DNA of 64,000 nt from Thermanaerothrix solaris (GCF_032334255.1 NZ_JAUHMF010000001.1:1364001-1428000); one strand, 5' to 3'. Positions 43,731 through 52,698 are shown, counted from the stretch's first letter. A program made the numbers and translations. The notes: generated by a model not told the origin, from the letters alone.

Positions 43731-44132
43731 TCAAGCCGATTGACGCTTTTCGAGATATTTACGCAGTTTTCCGGGCATCAATTCGGCCGTCAATTCGGCA
43801 TACGTCCCCTTAAAGATGCGCACATTATCGAAGCCCTTACTGCGCAAATAAGTAAAAGCCACATTGGAGCGATCACCCCCTGAACAAAATGTAGCAACCA
43901 ACACATCGCGGGGAATTTCCTGCCACCGTTGAGGCAACTCGTGAAGTGGGATTGCCATCGCAAACGGTAGGGCCAAGAACCGTTGTTCTTCCGGAGTGCG
44001 TACATCAAGCAACACGGCTTTCCCCTCTGCCCATAGATCAAAAAACTGGGCCGGGTCTATTTTATGATAGCCATTACTCCAAAACGTGAAGTCGCGTCCG
44101 CTCAACCATTCATCTAAAGAAATCTCAGACAT
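43731..44132 (-). CDS. Rhodanese-like sulfurtransferase, single domain
   Basis: A 133-residue cytoplasmic protein with a complete rhodanese domain. AVLLDVRTPEEQRF gives the conserved aspartate and arginine, and the catalytic loop is ATFCSGGDRS with the active cysteine, followed by SNVAFTYLRSKGFDNVRIFKGTY. The loop length suggests a sulfur-specific enzyme rather than a Cdc25-like phosphatase. Strong AAGGAGGT precedes the ATG. It follows the TauE/SafE gene by 18 bp; this pair recalls sulfide-responsive operons in which a DUF81 exporter and a rhodanese clear toxic sulfur species. Confidence 0.9.
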   Translation of the reverse strand: MSEISLDEWLSGRDFTFWSNGYHKIDPAQFFDLWAEGKAVLLDVRTPEEQRFLALPFAMAIPLHELPQRWQEIPRDVLVATFCSGGDRSNVAFTYLRSKGFDNVRIFKGTYAELTAELMPGKLRKYLEKRQSA

Positions 44133-44150
44133 TTTTATGACCTCCTTTAT

Positions 44151-44906
44151 TTAGAAAATAAGATCGAAAACCATTTTCAGCGCAATCAACCAGAGTAAGA
44201 CACCAATGATCCGTTTAAGTTGCTGGCTGGAAAGACGGGTCTTCATCCAATACGACCCTACCAGCGAACCAGCGCCAGCAGCAAGCGCCATGATGGCAAG
44301 AAACCGTGGCTCAAGCCCACCCAGGCTTACATGACCGAGAAAGCCCGAGAACGATGAAAACACAACAATCATTGCCGTGGTGCCAGCCGCAATTTTGGGG
44401 TCTAATCCCATCCAAGCCAAAACAGGCAAAATAAAATTGCCGCCCCCAACCCCTAATAACCCGCCCAGGAACCCGGCCACGATCCCAATACCAATCCCTA
44501 CCCCTACTTCCACCCAGGATATGAGAGGCTTTTGACGGGGTTGAGGCGAGTAGAAGAGCATCATAAAGCCCGCAAATACCAGGAATGCCGCAAACAGAGC
44601 CAGCAGGATATCTCGCGCAACGTAAGGGGTTAATCGTGCTCCAAGGGGAGCGCTTATAACTGCCGCCAGCATGATGGGAATTCCCATCCGAAAATTAATC
44701 AACCTGGCCCGGCCGTAATTAACCGCCGCCATGAAGAGACTAACCACGTTTAGTAGAAGCGCAATTGGAGTTGCTTCTGAAAGCGGTAATCCCATGTAGT
44801 AGAAAAAAGGCACAAAAAGAAAAGCCGCCCCTAGGCCAGCCATAGCCAGTAATCCGGAAAAGACAAAAACCACACTTGTGGAGATCACATAAAACCACAC
44901 ATTCAT
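44151..44906 (-). CDS. TauE/SafE family membrane exporter (sulfite/organosulfur type)
   Basis: A 251-residue membrane protein with seven to eight hydrophobic segments and the two TauE/SafE (DUF81) repeats: AGLGAAFLFVPFFYYMGLPLSEA near the N-terminus and GFLGGLLGVGGGNFILPVLAWMG in the middle. Family members export sulfite, sulfoacetate or related anions. Pairing with a rhodanese gene suggests export of an oxidised sulfur product. Upstream there are a TATAAT box and a palindrome. Confidence 0.9.
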   Translation of the reverse strand: MNVWFYVISTSVVFVFSGLLAMAGLGAAFLFVPFFYYMGLPLSEATPIALLLNVVSLFMAAVNYGRARLINFRMGIPIMLAAVISAPLGARLTPYVARDILLALFAAFLVFAGFMMLFYSPQPRQKPLISWVEVGVGIGIGIVAGFLGGLLGVGGGNFILPVLAWMGLDPKIAAGTTAMIVVFSSFSGFLGHVSLGGLEPRFLAIMALAAGAGSLVGSYWMKTRLSSQQLKRIIGVLLWLIALKMVFDLIF

Positions 44907-44940
44907 ATATCAAGCAACCTTACCAAGATAAAGTATTGCC

Positions 44941-44978
44941 ATTATATCTGCTTATATAAATATTTGAATATGATATTC
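44941..44978 (-). promoter_or_regulatory. Promoter and palindromic operator of the TauE-rhodanese unit
   Basis: On the minus strand a perfect TATAAT sits at 44946-44941. The perfect palindrome GAATATGATATTC (44966-44978) overlaps the likely -35 region (TTCAAA, 16-bp spacer). A repressor bound there would block RNA polymerase. The A/T-rich palindrome is of the type used by ArsR-family sulfur sensors, but the regulator is not in this window. Confidence 0.6.
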
Positions 44979-45027
44979 ATCCTATTTTTGTCCCCTTTTC
45001 TCACCTTCTTACGGGTAACCTCCCCTC

Positions 45028-46818
45028 TCAGAGTCCGGGGTCTGCTTTTGTCATCAACCGCTTGTGGACGGCTCGCAATCGCTCTGCGTCCATCTTGAGC
45101 ACCGCCCGGTCATACGTCATGTAACCGTTCACCTCAATTTCCACATCCGTGGTTTGGGTATAAATAGCGGCAGATAGCCCGGCCTCGACCCAGGGGCGCA
45201 GTTGTTCATCCACCAAGCGCTCGTAGGCTGCCGTCAAATCAGGAATGGTCTGGAAATGCTTATACCCAAAGCGCTGGCGCGGGTTCCAGAGGTGGTTACA
45301 AATCTCCAGGCTGTAACCCCCAAATTCCGACAGCACCACGGCCCGCGTCGCTGTGGGGGGAATGGGTTTCAGGGGTTTGCCGTAGATATGATAAGAGGCA
45401 AAATCCCCACCCCCCTGGTCATACCAACCGCTGGCGTGATCCACTAACCGAGTAGGGTCATAGGCTTTGAGCCACTCGGCAATGGCACGGGCTTCAAACT
45501 GTCCCCACCCCTCATTGAACGGCACCCATACCCCGATACAAGGAAAGTGATAGAGATGATCTACCAACGCCTTGAGTTCACGTTGATAGTCAGCCCGCGA
45601 TTCGGGGGATTTACGTCCAAAACGCCACAACGCCCGCCGATCATCCTGATGCACCCCCAAGAAAAGCGTCACCAATCCCTCAAACCCGGTTTGCGCTCGC
45701 CCGCCGTTAGGCATATCCTGCCACACAATTAAGCCCAAGCGGTCACAGGCATAATAATAGCGGGCCGGTTCGACCTTAACGTGTTTGCGAAGCATGTTAA
45801 AGCCCAATTGCTTGAGCAGTTTCAATTCCCACTCCATCGCCTCTTCCGAAGGCGGCGTATATAACCCATCGGGCCAGTAACCCTGATCCAACGGGCCGAA
45901 CATAAACAGCGGCTCATCGTTGAGGAAAACTCGTGTTCGACCATGTATGTCTTTCCCCAGGCGAAATTCGCGCAAACCAAAATAACTGCTCACGCGATCC
46001 TCTTCTGCCGTCACTACCAAATCATAGAGGAACGGCGAATCGGGATGCCATAAACGTGGTGAAGGCAGGGAAATCGCCAATTCACCTTCAGAGGATGAAA
46101 GGCTCGCCTCACCATGGCGCATCCCTTCCGCCCATACTTCCACATGTATATCCCGCAAAATATCACTGCCTCCGGCCAGCACTTTTACTCGCACCGCCTG
46201 GGCTGCCAGATCAGGGGTTATCCGCAAGCCGGCGATATAGCGAGAGGGCACTGCTTCCAGCCAAACCGTCTGCCAGATCCCTGAAACCTGCGTGTACCAA
46301 ATGGAATGAGGATGGCGCACTTGTTTGCCTCGCTGTTGCCAATGGGCATCCGTGGGATCCCACACTGCAACCACAAGTTCTTGCTCTCCAGGACGCAAAT
46401 AAGGGGTAATATCGAAGGTAAACGGCAAATAGCCTCCCTGATGTTTTCCTACCCGCTGGCCGTTGACCCAAACTTCTGCCTCCCAATCCACCGCACCGAA
46501 GTGCAGTAACACGCGTTTCCCCTCCCAGGCTGTTGGCACCGTGAACATCCGCCGATACCATAAGCGCTCCTCGGGCTGAAGCGGACGCATCACCCCCGAA
46601 AGCGCCGATTCGATGGGAAACGGCACCAAAATCTCACCTTTGAAAGTGGGAGGAACTGCCTGTGCTCGCGGCGCAATGCCGAACTGCCAGACCCCATTCA
46701 GGTTCAACCAATCCTCCCGCACCAACTGGGGACGGGGATATTCCGGCCAAACACAATCGGGGCATAAGGCCTCACTCCAGCGCGTCATCAAAGGAGCACG
46801 TTGTCGCTGCCAGACCAT
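45028..46818 (-). CDS. Glycoside hydrolase family 2 enzyme
   Basis: A 596-residue GH2 enzyme. The order is sugar-binding jelly roll (LNLNGVWQFGIAP, FGAVDWEAEVWVNGQRVGKHQGGY), Ig-like domain, then the TIM barrel. The acid/base glutamate is in VPFNEGWGQF (about residue 435) and the nucleophile is in VVLSEFGGYS (about 497). No signal peptide is seen, so it is probably cytoplasmic. Barrel features (LLKQLGFNMLRKHVKVEPARYYY, IVWQDMPNG) are shared by many GH2 subfamilies, so beta-galactosidase, beta-glucuronidase or beta-mannosidase activity cannot be separated. It stands alone, with no transporter beside it. Confidence 0.92.
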   Translation of the reverse strand: MVWQRQRAPLMTRWSEALCPDCVWPEYPRPQLVREDWLNLNGVWQFGIAPRAQAVPPTFKGEILVPFPIESALSGVMRPLQPEERLWYRRMFTVPTAWEGKRVLLHFGAVDWEAEVWVNGQRVGKHQGGYLPFTFDITPYLRPGEQELVVAVWDPTDAHWQQRGKQVRHPHSIWYTQVSGIWQTVWLEAVPSRYIAGLRITPDLAAQAVRVKVLAGGSDILRDIHVEVWAEGMRHGEASLSSSEGELAISLPSPRLWHPDSPFLYDLVVTAEEDRVSSYFGLREFRLGKDIHGRTRVFLNDEPLFMFGPLDQGYWPDGLYTPPSEEAMEWELKLLKQLGFNMLRKHVKVEPARYYYACDRLGLIVWQDMPNGGRAQTGFEGLVTLFLGVHQDDRRALWRFGRKSPESRADYQRELKALVDHLYHFPCIGVWVPFNEGWGQFEARAIAEWLKAYDPTRLVDHASGWYDQGGGDFASYHIYGKPLKPIPPTATRAVVLSEFGGYSLEICNHLWNPRQRFGYKHFQTIPDLTAAYERLVDEQLRPWVEAGLSAAIYTQTTDVEIEVNGYMTYDRAVLKMDAERLRAVHKRLMTKADPGL

Positions 46819-46911
46819 GGGTTCTTGTTCCTTCCACGATGGTTATGAGTAAATTGAATGGTTTCCTCGCAACCTAAACCCCAACTGGGCGAATTGCCTC
46901 AATGATAGCAC

Positions 46912-46951
46912 AGAAAAACGCAGACCGGCTAACACTTCATTAGCCGGTCTG
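46912..46951 (-). terminator. Rho-independent terminator of the desaturase gene
   Basis: CAGACCGGCTAA (46921-46932) and TTAGCCGGTCTG (46940-46951) make a 12-bp perfect stem with a 7-base loop; on the minus strand it is followed by CGTTTTTCTG. It lies 29 bp past the desaturase stop. Confidence 0.92.
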
Positions 46952-46979
46952 TGCTGAACACCCCAAAAGAGTGGCATTA

Positions 46980-48056
46980 CTATGAGGAATTGGCTGAAGC
47001 CGCTTTCTTCTGCCGCCGCGGTTCATCCGCCCGCTCGTGCTCGACCTTGGGGAAGCCCTCCATGCGATAACGCGACTTGTTATACACCTTGAGGGTCACG
47101 GTGCGCAGGCTCTCAGGAATCGTGACGACGCGTGCCCATTTTTGCAAAATCGGCGAACGATGCTGACACTCGGCCAGGAAATAGTTTGGAATGCGCGGGC
47201 TAAGGTGATGGATGTGATGATAACCGATGCTGCCGGTAAACCACTCTAATACTCTGGGGAGTTTGTAGTAGGATGCCCCTAATAATGCCGAGGCCACGTA
47301 GTTCCAGTTCTCGGCCCGCTCCCAGTAAACATCTTCAAACTGATGCTGAATGTAGAAGAGCCAGATTCCACCCGTGCCCGCTATCCAGATCACCGGGAGT
47401 TGGATCATGAGATACGCCTTCCAACCTACCAGCGCAATTAGCCCGGCGGCTAATGCTACAATGCCCAGGTTGGTCAGCCAAACGCTACGCATTTGGCGCT
47501 TGCCGTAGCGCGGCAAGGGTAAACGATGCATGATCAGGAACATAAATATTGGCCCTAAAATGAACATGACCAGGGGATTGCGGAAGAAACGATACCCCAG
47601 TTTCTCCAGCCAGGCCTTTTCATAAAACTCTTCAAGGGTGAGGGTAGTGACATCGCCCACACCGCGTTTGTCCAGATTTCCGCTGGTCGCATGATGAATG
47701 GCATGGGAATGCCACCACTGCTCACCAGGGGTAAACACCAGGATTCCTAACCAGAATCCCACCGAGCGATTAAGGCGGGTAGAGGGGAAAAACGAATTGT
47801 GACCACAATCGTGAAAAAAGATAAAAACCCGGACCAGAAATCCTGCTGCCAAAACTGCTAAGCCCAACGTCAAGGCATATGAGATAGCCAAACTGCGGTA
47901 CATGAGGTACCAAAGTAACCCATAGGGAATAAGGGTATTCGCCAATTGCCAGATGGCTCGACGGGTATCGGCATGCTGAAAAACCGCTATTTCCCGATTG
48001 ATCTCACTTAATTTAGGCAAAGCGGCAAGTCGCGCATCACGGGTCGTTGTCTCCAT
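46980..48056 (-). CDS. Membrane fatty acid desaturase
   Basis: A 358-residue integral membrane desaturase with the three histidine boxes of the di-iron site: HDCGHNSFF (about residue 84), HAIHHATSGN (about 117) and YHHIHHLSPRIP (about 281). The hydrophobic segments between them fit the usual four-helix layout. The box pattern is that of acyl-lipid delta-12/omega-3 type enzymes rather than acyl-CoA delta-9 enzymes, but regiospecificity is uncertain. The enzyme needs oxygen. It has its own terminator, and upstream there is an inverted repeat. Confidence 0.9.
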   Translation of the reverse strand: METTTRDARLAALPKLSEINREIAVFQHADTRRAIWQLANTLIPYGLLWYLMYRSLAISYALTLGLAVLAAGFLVRVFIFFHDCGHNSFFPSTRLNRSVGFWLGILVFTPGEQWWHSHAIHHATSGNLDKRGVGDVTTLTLEEFYEKAWLEKLGYRFFRNPLVMFILGPIFMFLIMHRLPLPRYGKRQMRSVWLTNLGIVALAAGLIALVGWKAYLMIQLPVIWIAGTGGIWLFYIQHQFEDVYWERAENWNYVASALLGASYYKLPRVLEWFTGSIGYHHIHHLSPRIPNYFLAECQHRSPILQKWARVVTIPESLRTVTLKVYNKSRYRMEGFPKVEHERADEPRRQKKAASANSS

Positions 48057-48152
48057 GGGGTTTTCTCCTTTTTATTCGGTCATGGATACTCTCATTTTAT
48101 GGTACACCCCCCGCATCCACACCGCCCATGTGGAGCAATTCAGTCATATTTC

Positions 48153-48170
48153 AGGTCATACGTCCGACCT
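48153..48170. promoter_or_regulatory. Inverted repeat upstream of the desaturase gene
   Basis: AGGTC (48153-48157) and GACCT (48166-48170) with an 8-base spacer lie about 100 bp before the desaturase start. They may be part of an operator; the arms are short. Confidence 0.25.
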
Positions 48171-48211
48171 CATGGACACATGTCTACTCCCTCAGCGCGT
48201 GTCAGTCCGTG

Positions 48212-48850
48212 CTATCCTTGACGTAACTTCCGGATGACCACACGAAGCAAACGCGCCCCCAACACCACGCCCATCCCTACACCGACCAGGAGCGGTTTCC
48301 ATACATCCCCCCGCAACTTCAACGGATCACCCTTGACCACCAACCCTAAATGTATCAATGCCAGAAGTGCGCCCAAATAAACCCAGCGATGCAGGTGCTT
48401 CCAGGTTTTTCCGAGCCAACGTTGAATCCAGTGCGGCGAACTCAACGCCAGAAGAAGCAAGATCAGGAATGCCCCTGCACCATACCATAAATAGGGTTTC
48501 TCGCCAAATTCACCACCTAACCAAGCCCAATTTAACCCGTAATCTACCCCAACATAGAGGCTAACATGGAGCAAAGCATATCCAAACGCATAAAGTCCCA
48601 AGGGACGCCGCCAACGCCCGATCCAGACCCAACCGCGCCACCAGCTCAACGGTGTGCAAGTCAGCGAAGCCAGCAGCAACAAAATAGCCGCATCCCCACT
48701 CCGTTGTATGGCTGCCTGTAAGGGATTAACCCAATATGCCCCCCACGCCAAATTGATCCCCAACCAAAACAGAGGCGCCAACCCTAAGGCATGCACCGCG
48801 GCCAATCGCCACCCCCGTGCCCTGGTCTGCTGGGTCAGACCTTTCATCAT
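48212..48850 (-). CDS. msrQ: MsrQ, heme-binding membrane subunit of the MsrPQ system
   Basis: A 212-residue membrane protein of the ferric-reductase-like family with about six helices. Histidines suited to heme ligation are in ALLHVSLYVG, WKHLHRWVYLGALLALIHLGLV. MsrQ passes electrons from the quinone pool to periplasmic MsrP for repair of oxidised methionine. It directly follows msrP. The ATG at 48850 is taken; a TTG at 48862 that overlaps the msrP stop is equally possible, and neither has a ribosome binding site. Confidence 0.9.
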   Translation of the reverse strand: MMKGLTQQTRARGWRLAAVHALGLAPLFWLGINLAWGAYWVNPLQAAIQRSGDAAILLLLASLTCTPLSWWRGWVWIGRWRRPLGLYAFGYALLHVSLYVGVDYGLNWAWLGGEFGEKPYLWYGAGAFLILLLLALSSPHWIQRWLGKTWKHLHRWVYLGALLALIHLGLVVKGDPLKLRGDVWKPLLVGVGMGVVLGARLLRVVIRKLRQG

Positions 48851-48858
48851 GGCCCGGT

Positions 48859-49812
48859 TCAATAGTTTAACCGCAAATCCATCCCCTGATACAACCCCGC
48901 CACCTGCTCCGAATATCCATTGAAGAGCAAGGTGGGACGACGCTCACTCTCGCCAATGCGCCGCTCAGTGGCCTGTGACCAACGTGGATGCGGGACATCC
49001 GGGTTGACATTCGCGTAGAAGCCATACTCTTGCGGTGCCACGGTTGACCACAATGTGGTAGGTTGTTCTTCAGTCAGTTCGATCCGCACAATGGCTTTGA
49101 TGCTCTTAAATCCATACTTCCAGGGCACAACCAAGCGTAACGGGGCGCCATTTTGCGGCAAGAGCATTTGCCCATACAGCCCCAAGGCCAGGATGGTTAA
49201 GTCATGCATGGCTTCGTCCAGGCGCAAGCCCTCGGTATAGGGCCAGGGGAACAGGCCGGTTTTCTGCCCCGGCATGTGTTCCGGATCATAAATCGCCACA
49301 AAACGAACGTAGCGCGCACTGCCCATCGGCTCAACCCGCTCCAACAACTGGCGCAGGGGGAACCCCAACCAGGGGATCACCATAGACCATCCTTCCACAC
49401 ATCGCAACCGATAAACACGTTCCTCCAGCGGAAAAAGACGCAAGATATCTTCAATCCCCAGTGTCTGCGGTCGGTGCACCAAACCACCGATGACCACGGA
49501 CCAGGGCTGGTAAGGAAAATCACGCGCCAAATGAGCTACAGCCTGCTTGTCGGTTGAAAACTCATAATAATTGTTGTAGTTGGTCACTGCTTCAAATGGC
49601 GTCAGAGGATCACCTAATTCATCCGACGTCCCGGTAGCCTGGGGAGTTATTCCGGCCCTATCAGGGAACGACTCGCGTGACGGGGGCAGACACGCGGCCA
49701 GCGCAATGCCCGCCGACAGCGTTAGCGCGCTTTGCAGAAAACGGCGCCGAGAAAGATAAAGGGCCTCCGGCGTGATCTCAGAAGACGGGGGTATGGGGTA
49801 TTCTAAACGCAC
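48859..49812 (-). CDS. msrP: MsrP, molybdopterin methionine sulfoxide reductase catalytic subunit
   Basis: A 317-residue molybdoenzyme of the sulfite-oxidase fold. The N-terminus has a twin-arginine-like export motif (SRRRFLQSALTLSAGIALAAC); the cysteine after it could also be a lipobox. The molybdenum ligand is the cysteine in YRLRCVEGWSM, and PQNGAPLRLVVPWKYGFKSIK is characteristic of MsrP. It repairs methionine sulfoxide in exported proteins and works with MsrQ, encoded just downstream. The start is GTG behind AAAGGAGG. Confidence 0.94.
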   Translation of the reverse strand: MRLEYPIPPSSEITPEALYLSRRRFLQSALTLSAGIALAACLPPSRESFPDRAGITPQATGTSDELGDPLTPFEAVTNYNNYYEFSTDKQAVAHLARDFPYQPWSVVIGGLVHRPQTLGIEDILRLFPLEERVYRLRCVEGWSMVIPWLGFPLRQLLERVEPMGSARYVRFVAIYDPEHMPGQKTGLFPWPYTEGLRLDEAMHDLTILALGLYGQMLLPQNGAPLRLVVPWKYGFKSIKAIVRIELTEEQPTTLWSTVAPQEYGFYANVNPDVPHPRWSQATERRIGESERRPTLLFNGYSEQVAGLYQGMDLRLNY

Positions 49813-49897
49813 TTAACCTCCTTTTCCGCCTTCATTATAGCGAATTTGGAGATTTTTAGGTTTAATTTGTCAATACCCTTAGCGCGGTTTTTACAAC

Positions 49898-50503
49898 TTA
49901 TGCGAGCGAGGATGTGCGTGCTTGCTCAACCCACCACCGTGCAAAACGCTCGACCTGCTCATACTGCGCCGCAGTGGGGCGAATGAAAGGCCGAACACGG
50001 CGAATAATCGCCCAAGCCTGCTCCACCGGATATCCCAGGCTGACAAGATAAGCCGCTACGAGTGTAGGTGCCCGCCCCACGCCTGACGCGCAGTGGATAT
50101 AAACCTTACGTCCTGCCTCAATTTGGGAATGAATAAATTTGACCCCCGTGTTCAAATCCTCCAGCGTCGGCGCTTGGTCGTCAATGGTGGGCAAGTGAAG
50201 GTAATAGGGGGGTGCCAACCCGGCGGCATGGTCATCAAACTCTTGGCGCAAGTTAACGACTGCCTCAACCCCCCATTGCTCAAGAACACGTTTACCCCGT
50301 GCTTTAAATTGTCCTCCCACAAATACCCCCGGTGCAACCTGTGAGAGCCGCTGCAAGGGCCGATCTAGAACCACCCGGCAAAAAAGATTCAGTAGCCACA
50401 ATCCCGTGGTGCGTACCCCTTGCTCCAGCAGCCGCGCCACCAGGATGCGCATACCCTTGACAACCTGGGATCTTCTCTCAATGGTCACATCGGATTCGGT
50501 CAC
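49898..50503 (-). CDS. Dual-specificity (Tyr/Ser/Thr) protein phosphatase
   Basis: A 201-residue protein whose last 150 residues are a DSP fold. The active site is HCASGVGRAP (C-x5-R, about residue 138), and an upstream aspartate (PTIDDQAPTLEDL) may be the general acid. The N-terminal 50 residues are hydrophobic and basic (LLEQGVRTTGLWLLNLFCRVVL) and could be a membrane-associated segment. Targets are unknown; related PTP-like enzymes also act on phospholipids. Start uncertain: GTG at 50503 or ATG at 50452. Confidence 0.83.
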   Translation of the reverse strand: MTESDVTIERRSQVVKGMRILVARLLEQGVRTTGLWLLNLFCRVVLDRPLQRLSQVAPGVFVGGQFKARGKRVLEQWGVEAVVNLRQEFDDHAAGLAPPYYLHLPTIDDQAPTLEDLNTGVKFIHSQIEAGRKVYIHCASGVGRAPTLVAAYLVSLGYPVEQAWAIIRRVRPFIRPTAAQYEQVERFARWWVEQARTSSLA

Positions 50504-50628
50504 GTTTCACACCCACCAGGCAGCATTTTGTTAGAGAATTGTACCAGATGACAGCCCTTTCAATTCCCAAACCGGGGCGAATATGGTAAATTGGTGGCAG
50601 AGACTTAATCGCCCTTGAGTTTTCCGTG

Positions 50629-51561
50629 ATGCCTCTTGACCTATCCCAAAAATTTGCCCGCTACACTCACTTTGCCCAGAATGGGTACCTCAAACTGCGC
50701 ACGTTATACCGCCGTGCCAACCGCCTGAGCCGCGGAAGCCTGCATATTCTGCGCTTGACCGTCTTGCGCTTCAGCCAAGCCCGCGGGGCAGAAGCTGCCG
50801 CCAGCCTCTCGTATTATGCCCTTTTTTCTCTTTTCCCCCTTCTATTGATCCTGATCTCGGTTTTAGGCTTCGTACTGCGCCGAGAGGATGCCTATCAAGT
50901 AACGCTCAAATTGGTCATCGAGACCATGCCCGCTGCCCAAAATCTGATTGAACGTACTTTGCAAGAAGTGCTTAGTCGCCGTGGCACTTATGGATTAATC
51001 GGTCTGTTGGGAGCATTGTGGTCGGCAACCAGTTTTTTCAACACCTTGGTGCGCCATATCAACTATGCCTGGCAAGGTATTAAGCCCCGCGATCTTATAC
51101 GCACCCGGCTAATGGCCCTGCTGATGGTGCTCCTCATCATCCTTTTGCTAATCCTCTCCCTCGCTTCAACCCCGCTGATCAACTTCCTGCGCCAATCCCA
51201 CCTGCCGGTGCGCAACGGCGTCCCACTGGAACAAACCCTGCTCTGGACTGCGCTCTCCACGCTGATACCCTGGAGTTTCACCTTTCTGATGTTCCTGGGT
51301 TTATATGCCTGGATCCCCAACACCTCGGTGCGCTGGCGAGCGGTTATATGGGGCGCGCTTTTTGCGGCGCTGGGCTGGGAAATCGCCAAGCGTGCTTTTG
51401 TCTTCTACTTGAGCAGTGGTTGGGCGCGGTATGAACTTATTTACGGTTCTTTGGGTACGGTCGTGGTCTTCATGGTCTGGATGTATGTTAGCAGCCTGAT
51501 CACACTGCTTGGCGCTCACCTGACGGCAACCATTGATCAAAACGGCAAGAACGTCCCATAA
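50629..51561 (+). CDS. YihY/BrkB family membrane protein
   Basis: A 310-residue inner-membrane protein with six hydrophobic segments. The motif RGAEAAASLSYYALFSLFPLLLILISVLG is the signature of the YihY/UPF0761 family, and LRREDAYQVTLKL and GLLGALWSATSFFNTLVRHINYAW follow in the usual order. Despite older names (ribonuclease BN, BrkB) the function is unknown. The ATG at 50629 is taken; a GTG lies one codon before. Confidence 0.88.
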   Translation: MPLDLSQKFARYTHFAQNGYLKLRTLYRRANRLSRGSLHILRLTVLRFSQARGAEAAASLSYYALFSLFPLLLILISVLGFVLRREDAYQVTLKLVIETMPAAQNLIERTLQEVLSRRGTYGLIGLLGALWSATSFFNTLVRHINYAWQGIKPRDLIRTRLMALLMVLLIILLLILSLASTPLINFLRQSHLPVRNGVPLEQTLLWTALSTLIPWSFTFLMFLGLYAWIPNTSVRWRAVIWGALFAALGWEIAKRAFVFYLSSGWARYELIYGSLGTVVVFMVWMYVSSLITLLGAHLTATIDQNGKNVP

Positions 51562-51596
51562 ACAGAAGCGGGGAAGCCTTTTTCCCCGCCCCTGTT
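51561..51596. terminator. Stem-loop between convergent brkB-like and sodA genes
   Basis: GCGGGGAA (51568-51575) and TTCCCCGC (51582-51589) form the stem, extended by AACAG/CTGTT at the base. There is no long T-run on either side, so termination is likely but not proven. Confidence 0.55.
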
Positions 51597-51619
51597 ACCA
51601 TAGTTGTGTTAGGGATTAA

Positions 51620-52237
51620 CTAGCGCGCCTGCTCGTAAAGCCGGCCCACCACATCCCAATTGACCACCGACCACCAGGCCTTAACATAATCGGGGCGGCG
51701 CCACTGGTAATTCAGATAGTACGCGTGCTCCCATACATCCAGCCCCAAAATCGGGGTATGCCCTTCCATGTAGGGGCTATCCTGATTGGGTGTGGAATAA
51801 ACGCGCAATTTTTTATCCCCATCTACCACCAGCCAGGCCCAGCCGGAGCCAAACCGGGTGATGGCCGCATTACTGAACTGTTCCTGAAACGCGGCAAAAG
51901 AACCAAACGTAGCGTTAATTGCTTCCGCCAATGCGCCATGAGGTTCCTTCGCTCCGCCTGGAATCATCACTTCCCAGAACAGGGAGTGATTGGCATGGCC
52001 ACCGCCGTGATTGCGCACCGCGGTGCGAATAGACTCGGGGATTTCGTTAATCCGTCGCAGAATTTCCTCAATTGGATGGTCAAACCACTCGGGCGCACTT
52101 TCCAGCGCCTTGTTGAGGTTATTAACATAGGCAGCATGATGTTTAGTATGATGAATCTCCATCGTCCGCGCATCAATGACCGGCTCTAAAGCCGCATAAG
52201 CGTATTTCAGTTCAGGTAGTTCGAATGGCTTTCCCAT
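51620..52237 (-). CDS. sodA: Superoxide dismutase, Fe/Mn family
   Basis: Dismutes superoxide to oxygen and hydrogen peroxide in the cytoplasm. From the ATG at 52237 (AAAGGA nine bases before) it has 205 residues. Metal ligands are His29 (EIHHTKHHAAYV), the histidine in GGGHANHSLFW, and Asp and His in LDVWEHAYYLNYQ. The GGGHANHSLFWEVM pattern is closer to Mn-type enzymes, but Fe use cannot be excluded. A strong promoter with an operator-like palindrome lies upstream. Confidence 0.96.
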   Translation of the reverse strand: MGKPFELPELKYAYAALEPVIDARTMEIHHTKHHAAYVNNLNKALESAPEWFDHPIEEILRRINEIPESIRTAVRNHGGGHANHSLFWEVMIPGGAKEPHGALAEAINATFGSFAAFQEQFSNAAITRFGSGWAWLVVDGDKKLRVYSTPNQDSPYMEGHTPILGLDVWEHAYYLNYQWRRPDYVKAWWSVVNWDVVGRLYEQAR

Positions 52238-52301
52238 AATCAACAATCCTTTCAGTTTTTCAGGCCCTTTACCAGCCCGAATATATTAGATTTTCTAGAT
52301 T

Positions 52302-52330
52302 ATATTACTATCATTAGTAAAAATTGTCAA
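52302..52330 (-). promoter_or_regulatory. sodA promoter with internal palindromic operator
   Basis: On the minus strand a perfect TTGACA (52330-52325) is followed after 17 bp by TAATAT (52307-52302). The perfect palindrome TTACTA-ATGA-TAGTAA (52305-52320) fills the spacer, so a bound regulator would occlude the promoter. The sodA start is about 65 bp further. Confidence 0.7.
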
Positions 52331-52416
52331 CTGTAATTGTCCAAGGTTTTTACAAACCCTCTACCCTTTTGAGTCAAGGGTGCAAATTGCCAACTTGTTT
52401 TTGGCAGTGAAACGCT

Positions 52417-52698
52417 TTATGTAAAATCCACAGCGACGCGCAAGAAATCCGGGGCTCGTTCAAGGCGTACCACCCGCCCGTGGACAATGAGCGGGTCGCT
52501 GGCATCCAGATGCGGCACTTCTAACGCTACCTCATCCCCCACGTTCAGAGCCGCATCAGCGGCGGTTAAAAGCAACATTCCCACTGCGCTGACATTAATC
52601 GTTTTGGCCGCCGCCAAAATCGGAGCGATGATCTGCACCGGACGTTCCCAGTCAATGCGATTTGCACGCCGTGCATCACCCAGACCAACCACTGGCAT
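52417..52698 (-). CDS. Small PilZ-domain protein
   Basis: A 93-residue protein with the pattern of a PilZ domain: arginines in ARRANRIDWE for the R-x3-R part and INVSAVGMLL for the [D/N]-x-S-x2-G part, then strands (DEVALEVPHL, HGRVVRLE, RVAVDFT). PilZ proteins bind cyclic di-GMP and regulate motility or polysaccharide export. GGGAGG abuts the ATG directly, which is unusually close. Confidence 0.72.
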   Translation of the reverse strand: MPVVGLGDARRANRIDWERPVQIIAPILAAAKTINVSAVGMLLLTAADAALNVGDEVALEVPHLDASDPLIVHGRVVRLERAPDFLRVAVDFT

